Positions 41,937 to 47,939 of a DNA stretch of 47,939 bases are shown here, piece after piece (positions within the stretch are counted from its first letter, which is position 1; every line of letters starts with the position of its first letter). This stretch comes from Streptomyces globisporus (GTDB lineage Bacteria; Actinomycetota; Actinomycetes; Streptomycetales; Streptomycetaceae): assembly GCF_003501885.1 (NCBI RefSeq), contig NZ_QWFA01000017.1, positions 1 to 47,939 on the forward strand, written 5' to 3'. The notes below the pieces were generated by a model, which saw nothing but the letters and a program-made list of their open reading frames with translations, was not told the origin of the DNA and made no database searches. Made by a program: the position numbers and the translations under genes.

Positions 41937-44686
41937 CCGTGCCTCAGCAGACCATCACCGAGAGCAGCGCTCTGCCGGTGCCGGGAGGCCCGCAGCCGGA
42001 TGCCCACCGACGCGACGCCGCCGACGTGGCCGGCTCGCTCGCAGTGGTTCCGGCACGTGGCCTGACCACTGCGGACGCCGAACGACGGGCCGACGCCTGG
42101 GGCGCCAACGAACTGGCCGAACCGGTCCGCCGACCGCAGTGGTTGCGCCTGCTGGACCAGTTCCGCAGCTGGCTGATCGGTATCCTGCTTGCCGCCGCAG
42201 TCATCGCCGGAGCCGTCGGCGAGGTCAAGGACGCTCTCGTCATCACCGTCGTCCTGGTTATCAACACCATCATCGGTTACCTGCAGGAACGCCGTGCCGA
42301 GCGCAGCCTCGAAGCGTTGCGCCGGATGCTCGTCCCCACGGCCCGGGTGCGCCGCGACGGCGAGGTCCAGGTGGTCCCGGCAGGTTCTCTGGTGCTCGGC
42401 GACATCGTTCTTCTGGAAGCCGGAGACCGTGTTCCGGCCGACGGACGCCTGGTCATCGCCGAGTCGGTCGAGGCCGCCGAGGCCGCGCTGACCGGCGAGT
42501 CCCATCCCGTCGCCAAGACGACCGCGCCCACGGCCGACGGCGAGGAGCACGTACCCGTTGCCGAGCGCACCGGCATGCTCTTCATGAACACCGCGCTGAC
42601 TCGCGGTCGCGCCGAGATGATCGTCACGGCCACCGGTATGCGTACCGAGGTCGGCGCGATCGCCGAGGCGCTGCGCACCGGCGCGGAACCCTCCAGTCCG
42701 CTCCAACTGCAGATGGACAGCCTCGGCCGACGTCTGGCCGTGGTCAGCGGCATAGCCGTGGCTGCCTACGCCCTCGTGTCCCTCCTGCGGGGCGACGAGC
42801 TCGCCGACCTCGCCCTTCGGGCGGTGGCCCTGGCTGTCGCCGCGATTCCGGAGGGGCTGCCGGCGGTTCTCGCCCTCACGCTGGCATTGGGCGTTGCCCG
42901 CATGGCCCACCGCGGTGCCATCGTCAAGCGCCTTGCTTCCGTCGAGGCACTCGGTTCCGCGACCGTGGTGTGCAGCGACAAGACCGGCACCCTGACTCTG
43001 AACGAGATGACCGCCCGGGCCCTGTGGTCCGCCGGGAGCAGCTACGACGTGACAGGCGACGGCTACGGCACCATCGGCGCGGTACTTCCGGCCGACGGGG
43101 AGGACGGGACGCCTCTGCGGGAGGCCCTGTTGCCGTTCGCACTGTGCAACGACGCCCGCTTCACTCCGGAGGGCATCATCGGAGACCCGACCGAAGCCGC
43201 CCTGATGGTTCTCGCCGTCAAGGCGGGCATTGACAGCGACGTGCGCGCGCACATGACGCGTACGGGTGAGGTGCCGTTCGATCCGGCAGCCAAGTACATG
43301 GCCACGTTCCATGGCGACGCGGATGACCGCGTCAGCGTCCATGCCAAGGGAGCCGTCGACGTCCTTGTGGACCGCTGCACCCATGTGCTGACCACCCACG
43401 GGCCGGTGCCCTTTGACGCGAAGCGCCGCCGGGAGGTCATCGACGTCGCCCGACGGCTGGGCAGTCAGGGCCTGCGTGTTCTCGGTGCCGCCACTGCCGC
43501 ATCCACTACCGAACAGGCCCGTCGGAGAGAGGTGACAGGGCTGACCTTCACTGCCATCGCGGGGATCGCCGATCCGCCCCGCCCGCAGGCCCGTGATGCG
43601 GTTGCCCTGGCTCAGGCGGCCGGTGTGACCGTCAAGATGGTCACCGGGGACCATGCTGACACTGCAGCCGCCATCGCCCGTGAACTCGGTATCACGGGAG
43701 ACGTCGTCTCGGGGGCCGAGCTGATCCGGATGAGCGACCAGGAGCTCACGGACCGCATCGAGCACGTTGGTGTGTTTGCCCGCGTCGCCCCTGAACACAA
43801 GGTGACCATTGTCGAAGCCCTGGCCCGGAGCGGGCACGTTGTGGCCATGACCGGAGACGGGGTCAACGACGCAGCAGCCCTTCGGGCCGCCCACATCGGC
43901 ATCGCGATGGGCGTCACCGGTACGGACGTGGCCAAAGAGGCCGCGGACATGGTGCTCACCGACGACGACTTCTCCACGATCGTCCGCGCGGTACGTGAGG
44001 GTCGGACGATCTACGACAACATCGTCACCTTCGTCCGCTTCCAGCTGTCCACCAACATGGGCGCGATCTTCACCCTGCTCGCCACCGTGCTGGCCGGACT
44101 CCCCGCGCCTCTGTCCGCGATCCAGCTGCTGTGGGTCAACATCATCATGGACGGGCCGCCGGCCATGGCTCTCGCCATCGACCCTCCGCAGGACAACGTG
44201 ATGCAGCGTCCGCCACGGCCACCCGGCGAACGGATTCTGAACGCCCGCCGTTTGGCTGCCGTCACGCGCTCCGGCGCCGTCATGGCCACGGGCACCCTGG
44301 CAGTCTTCGCAGGAGCCCGCCACCTCAGTGACGCCGCGACCGCCGCCACCATGGCCTTCACCACGTTCGTCCTCTTCCAACTCTGCAACGCCCTGGCCTC
44401 GCGCAATGAAGGCCGTCCCGTCCTTGGACGCCACCAGCTGCACAACCGCGCCCTGTGGGCATGCTTGGCCGCCGTACTCACCCTCCAGTTCATCGCCGTA
44501 GAGTTGCCAGCCGCCCAAGGAATCTTCGACACCGTCTCCCTCAGCCCGGTTCAGTGGGCAACGTGCTTCGCAACCGCCTCCACCGTGCTGCTGGCCGAGC
44601 ATGCCTGGCGAGCGGTGCAAGAACGGTCGGGTCGTTCGGAGGCGCGGAGTACGAGGCCCCATCGAACCGCCGACTCTGGAGACTGA
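41933..44686 (+). CDS. P2-type cation-transporting ATPase, CtpF-like
   Basis: The product is 917 residues, ATG 41933. P-type domains in order: N-terminal cation-ATPase region (GLTTADAERRADAWGANELA), actuator with TGES (EAALTGESHPVAK), TM4 AIPEGLPAVLALTLALG, phosphorylation site D349 in CSDKTGTLTLNEMTARALW, nucleotide domain (KGAVDVL), hinge MTGDGVNDAAALRAAHIGIA, and C-terminal helices with WVNIIMDGPPAMALAIDPP. The PEGLP and N-x3-D membrane motifs are of the SERCA/PMCA-like P2A/P2B group (Ca2+ or Mn2+), and mycobacterial CtpF of this group is in the DosR regulon. Ion specificity here is inferred. Coupled to universal stress gene 7. Confidence 0.93.
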   Translation: MTVPQQTITESSALPVPGGPQPDAHRRDAADVAGSLAVVPARGLTTADAERRADAWGANELAEPVRRPQWLRLLDQFRSWLIGILLAAAVIAGAVGEVKDALVITVVLVINTIIGYLQERRAERSLEALRRMLVPTARVRRDGEVQVVPAGSLVLGDIVLLEAGDRVPADGRLVIAESVEAAEAALTGESHPVAKTTAPTADGEEHVPVAERTGMLFMNTALTRGRAEMIVTATGMRTEVGAIAEALRTGAEPSSPLQLQMDSLGRRLAVVSGIAVAAYALVSLLRGDELADLALRAVALAVAAIPEGLPAVLALTLALGVARMAHRGAIVKRLASVEALGSATVVCSDKTGTLTLNEMTARALWSAGSSYDVTGDGYGTIGAVLPADGEDGTPLREALLPFALCNDARFTPEGIIGDPTEAALMVLAVKAGIDSDVRAHMTRTGEVPFDPAAKYMATFHGDADDRVSVHAKGAVDVLVDRCTHVLTTHGPVPFDAKRRREVIDVARRLGSQGLRVLGAATAASTTEQARRREVTGLTFTAIAGIADPPRPQARDAVALAQAAGVTVKMVTGDHADTAAAIARELGITGDVVSGAELIRMSDQELTDRIEHVGVFARVAPEHKVTIVEALARSGHVVAMTGDGVNDAAALRAAHIGIAMGVTGTDVAKEAADMVLTDDDFSTIVRAVREGRTIYDNIVTFVRFQLSTNMGAIFTLLATVLAGLPAPLSAIQLLWVNIIMDGPPAMALAIDPPQDNVMQRPPRPPGERILNARRLAAVTRSGAVMATGTLAVFAGARHLSDAATAATMAFTTFVLFQLCNALASRNEGRPVLGRHQLHNRALWACLAAVLTLQFIAVELPAAQGIFDTVSLSPVQWATCFATASTVLLAEHAWRAVQERSGRSEARSTRPHRTADSGD

Positions 44687-45117
44687 AGAAATGACAGGGA
44701 GAATCGGCACGTGCACGGCGGTCCCGTTTCTGTGCCAACCCGTAACGGCGCCCGGCAGTGAGCCGGGCACCGGGCGCTCGCCTACCCCGACCTGCGCAGA
44801 CGGGACATCCGGGTTATGGACGCCGTGGTTCTGGAGCCCTTTCCCTCCTCGATCCCACCGGGATCGGCCAGGCGGTACGTGCGGTTGCCCACTCGTGCAA
44901 GCACGACTTCCTCAGGTGGGCCGCAGTAGTGTCGGCGGCTCTTCTGGCGTCTCCGGTCTGTCGACCGTGACGCTCGTGTGACGCTCCGGGCGCCCACGCG
45001 CTGCACGAGCAGACGAAGAATTCCTTCTGACCTGGTCTTTCTTGCGATGGGTGCAAGCCGACGTCTTTCCGATGACACATCACGTGGAGGGCGCCATCCA
45101 GTACATTGATGGTTGTC
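44687..45117. other. Intergenic region at the right edge of the stress cluster
   Basis: 431 bp without a convincing gene. Short coding-like pieces occur on both strands (plus SLLDPTGIGQAVRAVAHSCK; minus PPEEVVLARVGNRTYRLADP), consistent with decayed DNA. The end of the ATPase transcript must lie here; no clear terminator hairpin was seen. Confidence 0.35.
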
Positions 45118-45492
45118 TTAACGGAGTTTGGTGGATACAAATCGCGACAATGCAAACCGGCAGGTTCGTCTGTCGTTCCTCGGGTAAGTGTGCAGATCAG
45201 GGTTGCCGCCGCTGGGCTCAAATGGTTCGTCTCCCGGGTAGTCGGATTGGAGACTTCGGTCGAGGATGAGGTCGACCAGGTCAAGCGGACCGGTCGCCAG
45301 GTACTTCTGGAGCGGTCGGCTGAGCCAACGGTGGTGCAGCAGACCGTTGTCGGGGTCTTGGAAACTCGTCGTACACGAGGACGTTCCGGCTGACGGCCTC
45401 GTCGATGTAGGGGGGTCGTTCAGGTCGTGGCCCGCGTACGTCAGGAAGGGCGCGACGCCATCGCGACGTCGGTCCAGATGAGATCGGGACAC
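45118..45492 (-). pseudogene. Hypothetical protein with two compensating frameshifts
   Basis: A continuous 124-codon frame exists, but the stretch PTSTRPSAGTSSCTTS in its middle is out of phase. Reading the next frame between about 45412 and 45365 gives NDPPYIDEAVSRNVLVYDEF, which joins smoothly to QDPDNGLLHHRWLSRPLQKY and LATGPLDLVDLILDRSL. One indel falls in a run of six G (45410-45415), the other near 45360. The C-terminus (TYPRNDRRTCRF..FVSTKLR) matches the remnant at 9334-9400. Family not recognised. Confidence 0.5.
45120..45186 (-). repeat. Right copy of a diverged direct repeat (gene tail)
   Basis: AACGGAGTTTGGTGGA at 45120-45135 is identical to 9334-9349, and similarity continues for about 50 bp more. 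In this copy the minus-strand frame is open through to FVSTKLR and a TAA. Same orientation as the left copy. Confidence 0.6.
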
Positions 45493-45528
45493 CCCGGCAT
45501 GGCGAGGATTCCTGTCACCGGCGCCGCT

Positions 45529-46458
45529 TCAGTAGAGCCCTGCCCGCCGTGCGACGTCCTCGCCGTGCTGCATGCGCTTTCTGGCCTCGTCGCCCAGTGC
45601 CTTGATGACGCCCGCCACGACGGTCTCCAGCACGGCGAGGGTCGGCACGAGGCTGTCGTAGGGGGAGGGCGCCGTGACCCGACTGGGCAGTACGACCTCG
45701 GCGTGCGGTGCGGCGGGGGAGAGCCAGGTGTCGGTGAACAGGACCACTTTGCCGCCCTGCTCCTGGACGAGTGCCGCCATGGTGGTCTTGTCGCTCTCGT
45801 AGCGGCGGTAGTCGAAGACGACCAGCACGTCGCGCCGGGTGAGCGCGGCGAGGACCGCGGTGCGTTCGACATCACGGTCGGGCAGGAACCGCACGTCGTC
45901 CCGCAGCTGCATCAGGTGCAGGCCGAGGTACTGGGCGAGAAGGTGGGTGAAACGGCCACCGGCCAGGGTGATGCGGCGCTTCCGGTCCGAGAGGAGCCGT
46001 ACCGCGTGTTCGAAGTCGTGCGGGGGGAGTTCGGCGAGGGTGGCGGTGACGGCCCCGGTGAAGACCTGGCTGCCGCGCCGCAGGAGCGCCGAGTCCGGGC
46101 CGGCGTCCTCCTGCGTCCTTCGGCGCGTGCCGTCGTCCGGCGTGCCCTCGTCCCTGCCCTCGTCCGCTTCGCTCCGGCCGAAGCCGGCCGACTCGTAGAG
46201 GGAGAGCGGGGAGGCGTTGCGCGCGTCGAGTTCTTCGCGCAGGACGGCCTGGAAGTCGGGGAAGCCCTGGTAGCCGAGTCGGTTGACGAAGCGGATCACC
46301 GTGGGCGCGCTGACGGCGGCCCGCTCGGCGAGCACCGCGACCGTCTCGAACCCGGCCGCCGGGTAGCCCGCCAGGATCACGCGGGCGACCTTGCGCTCGG
46401 CCGGGCTCAGCGTGCCCAGCTTCTGCCGGATGTCGTCGGCGAGCGTCGCTGAGGCCAT
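45529..46458 (-). CDS. MurR/RpiR family transcriptional regulator
   Basis: The product is 309 residues, ATG 46458 (SD AGAAGGGAGCC). An N-terminal HTH_6 domain reads LSPAERKVARVILAGYPAAG, FETVAVLAERAAVSAPTVIR, FVNRLGYQGFPDFQAVL. A charged linker (residues about 95-125) and a C-terminal SIS sugar-phosphate-binding domain follow (ITLAGGRFTHLLAQYLGLHL, DVLVVFDYRRYESDKTTMAA, GGKVVLFTDTWLSPAAPHAE). It could control the cyanophycinase-like gene next to it, or a gene outside the window. Compared with sugar-type RpiR proteins, the SIS active region is not diagnostic of a ligand. Confidence 0.92.
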   Translation of the reverse strand: MASATLADDIRQKLGTLSPAERKVARVILAGYPAAGFETVAVLAERAAVSAPTVIRFVNRLGYQGFPDFQAVLREELDARNASPLSLYESAGFGRSEADEGRDEGTPDDGTRRRTQEDAGPDSALLRRGSQVFTGAVTATLAELPPHDFEHAVRLLSDRKRRITLAGGRFTHLLAQYLGLHLMQLRDDVRFLPDRDVERTAVLAALTRRDVLVVFDYRRYESDKTTMAALVQEQGGKVVLFTDTWLSPAAPHAEVVLPSRVTAPSPYDSLVPTLAVLETVVAGVIKALGDEARKRMQHGEDVARRAGLY

Positions 46459-46558
46459 CTGTCCGGCTCCCTTCTGAGATGTGCGGGTTCTCCGGGAGCC
46501 TACTGGCGGGACCTGCCGCCTCTGTCGACCGGTCCCGCCGGGAAGGGCGCCCTCATGA

Positions 46559-47884
46559 CTACCGGTCGGATACGTGGACGCTCAGCCCGGTCAGGGTCTG
46601 CGGGGTTGCGCCGTCACCGGTCCACGCGGTGAACCCCGGAGACTTCGCGAAGGTGACCGTGAAGCGCGGCCCGTCCTCGTAGCTCGTGGCCTCGGCCGTG
46701 CGCTGGGCGGCGGTGGCCGCCAGGGCGCGGGCGGTGGTCAGGAAGGAGTACGGGGCGCCTGCGGGGTTGGCCGCGGAGTGGAAGACGTCGGTGTTGGCAG
46801 GAACGGGCGTGGTCGAGCGGGGTGCGAGGGGGCGCTTCCCGTAGGCCGGGAGCGTGAGCCGGAGCCGGGGGTCGTAGCGGTCGCCGTCCGTCAGATAGTC
46901 GTAGCGCACACCGCTCAGCGACCAGGTGGCACGATTCCCGTCGACGCCTCGTCCGGCGGTCTTCGCCCCTTCGTGGACGCGAGCCCGCCGCAGGTCGAAC
47001 ACGGCTACGCCGCGCGGTCCGAGCACCCGCACGCGCTCGCGCGGTCCGCCGGGGTGCTCCACCAGGAGGGCGGTGTTCTCCTCCAGCGCGTACACCCGGT
47101 CGTGCCCGGTGTCGACGGCCAGCCGCATCACCCGGCCCTCGCGGCCGTACGCCCCGGTGTGGGTGTCTATCAGTCCGGAGCGCAGGAATCCGAAACCGCC
47201 CTCCGGTTCGTACCCGAGGCGTGTCGCGTCCTCGAAGTAGCCGGGGCTGCTGCCGTCCCGCAGCCCTTCGTACGACTCGCCGCCCGTCACCATGTGGGCG
47301 CCCGCGGTGATCTGCGCCCCGGCGCTGGAACCTGACACGACGGCTCCAGCCGCCAGTTTGGCGCGGATGGCCGCCAGCACCTTGGAGTCCCTGTGTGCGG
47401 CCCCGTTCAGGAGAGTGGTGAGGTAGTGGGACTGGTCCCCGCCGCCGAAGAAGAATCCGCTCATGGAGTTGACCTGCCGGACGACGGCCTCCGAGTCGGC
47501 GTTCGCGATGTGGTCGAGATCAACGGGGATCCACTGGGCATCAGCCGCGCCGTGCCGTTCGAACACCTCGGAGTAGTACGCCCCGTTGCACGCGGAGTTG
47601 CTGCACTTGTCGGGGTCGTCGGCGTACGGGTCCTGGCTGGCGGGAACCGAGGAGGCGGTGATCACGCCGATGCGGGCGCGGGCGCCGCCGGCCCGCTCGA
47701 TGATCTCACCGTAGACCTGGGTGTTGTCCTCCTTGAGGCCGCCGCCGACGAGCACCAGGGAACCACCCTGCCGCGAGGATCGGCTGGTGTCCGCGGTGGC
47801 GGTCGGGCTGATGGCCAGGGTGAGTACGAGGGCGGCTGCGCCGCCGGTCAGAACGGTACGTCGGGAGCGGAACGGGGTGCGCAT
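46559..47884 (-). CDS. Secreted cyanophycinase-like peptidase (S51 family)
   Basis: The product is 441 residues, ATG 47884 (SD CAGGAGGTTCC). The signal peptide is Tat-like (RSRRTVLTGGAAALVLTLAI, then ATA-DTS). The S51/cyanophycinase domain reads GGSLVLVGGGLKEDNTQVYG, ARIGVITASSVPASQDPYAD, FFFGGGDQSHYLTTLL, nucleophile Ser in AVVSGSSAGAQITAGAHM, and LDTHT-like LIDTHTGAYGREGRVMRLAV. A C-terminal extension of about 130 residues follows. Family members cleave beta-Asp-Arg dipeptide bonds of cyanophycin or related Asp peptides; an extracellular version suggests scavenging of polymer released by other bacteria. Four cysteine-containing positions are close (DKCSNSACNG). Confidence 0.9.
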   Translation of the reverse strand: MRTPFRSRRTVLTGGAAALVLTLAISPTATADTSRSSRQGGSLVLVGGGLKEDNTQVYGEIIERAGGARARIGVITASSVPASQDPYADDPDKCSNSACNGAYYSEVFERHGAADAQWIPVDLDHIANADSEAVVRQVNSMSGFFFGGGDQSHYLTTLLNGAAHRDSKVLAAIRAKLAAGAVVSGSSAGAQITAGAHMVTGGESYEGLRDGSSPGYFEDATRLGYEPEGGFGFLRSGLIDTHTGAYGREGRVMRLAVDTGHDRVYALEENTALLVEHPGGPRERVRVLGPRGVAVFDLRRARVHEGAKTAGRGVDGNRATWSLSGVRYDYLTDGDRYDPRLRLTLPAYGKRPLAPRSTTPVPANTDVFHSAANPAGAPYSFLTTARALAATAAQRTAEATSYEDGPRFTVTFAKSPGFTAWTGDGATPQTLTGLSVHVSDR

Positions 47885-47939
47885 GGAACCTCCTGAAAGA
47901 CGCGGTGACGAGGGGAAGGGATGGGTGTGGGGCCGGGTG

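Noticed and set aside
41894..44770. A 958-codon open frame antisense to the P-type ATPase
   Set aside because: Shadow of the ATPase; Gly/His/Asp-rich translation without motifs.

Overview
The window is very GC-rich actinobacterial DNA. Codon use, gene families and intergenic style point to Streptomyces or a close relative. No rRNA, tRNA, CRISPR array or intact transposase was seen.

Layout. (1) 1-2.1 kb, minus strand: an aliphatic-sulfonate/taurine-type ABC importer (ssuC, ssuB and the first codons of a third gene) behind a 27-residue Cys-ended leader peptide, followed by a YjbQ-family gene whose normal C-terminus has been replaced. (2) 2.6-9.4 kb: an accessory block. It holds a possible HEPN-like protein, a run of decayed or tiny frames, a 1143-residue caspase-NACHT-glycosyltransferase fusion that looks like an NLR-style conflict protein, and a convergent membrane-anchored protein. 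(3) 9.4-44.7 kb: a large hypoxia/dormancy cluster. (4) 44.7-45.5 kb: decayed DNA. (5) 45.5-47.9 kb, minus strand: an RpiR-type regulator and a secreted cyanophycinase-like peptidase.

The central cluster gathers in one place the Streptomyces counterparts of many Mycobacterium DosR-regulon genes. These are a DevR/DosR-type response regulator and a GAF-GAF heme-type kinase, seven two-domain universal stress proteins, two Acg-type nitroreductases (one frameshifted), a CBS-BON protein, a NarK remnant, two FMN split-barrel proteins, a RafH-like ribosome hibernation factor and a CtpF-like P-type ATPase. It adds a fermentative module (pflB-pflA, adhE, a Zn alcohol dehydrogenase), a flavohemoglobin, a DoxX-like membrane protein, a CPA2 antiporter with a TrkA-type subunit and a lone cyclic-nucleotide-binding domain. 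The inferred job is redox balance, ATP sparing, NO protection and ribosome parking when oxygen runs out.

A 16-bp palindrome of the form GGGGCCG-NN-CGGCCCC, often as two boxes 20-22 bp apart, lies upstream of most transcription units in the cluster and of the response regulator itself. It is the best candidate operator of the two-component pair. Many members are decaying: narK, one nitroreductase, a methyltransferase and a CHRD/sortase chimera. Related sequence tails in the same orientation lie at both edges of the cluster (about 9.35 kb and 45.1 kb).
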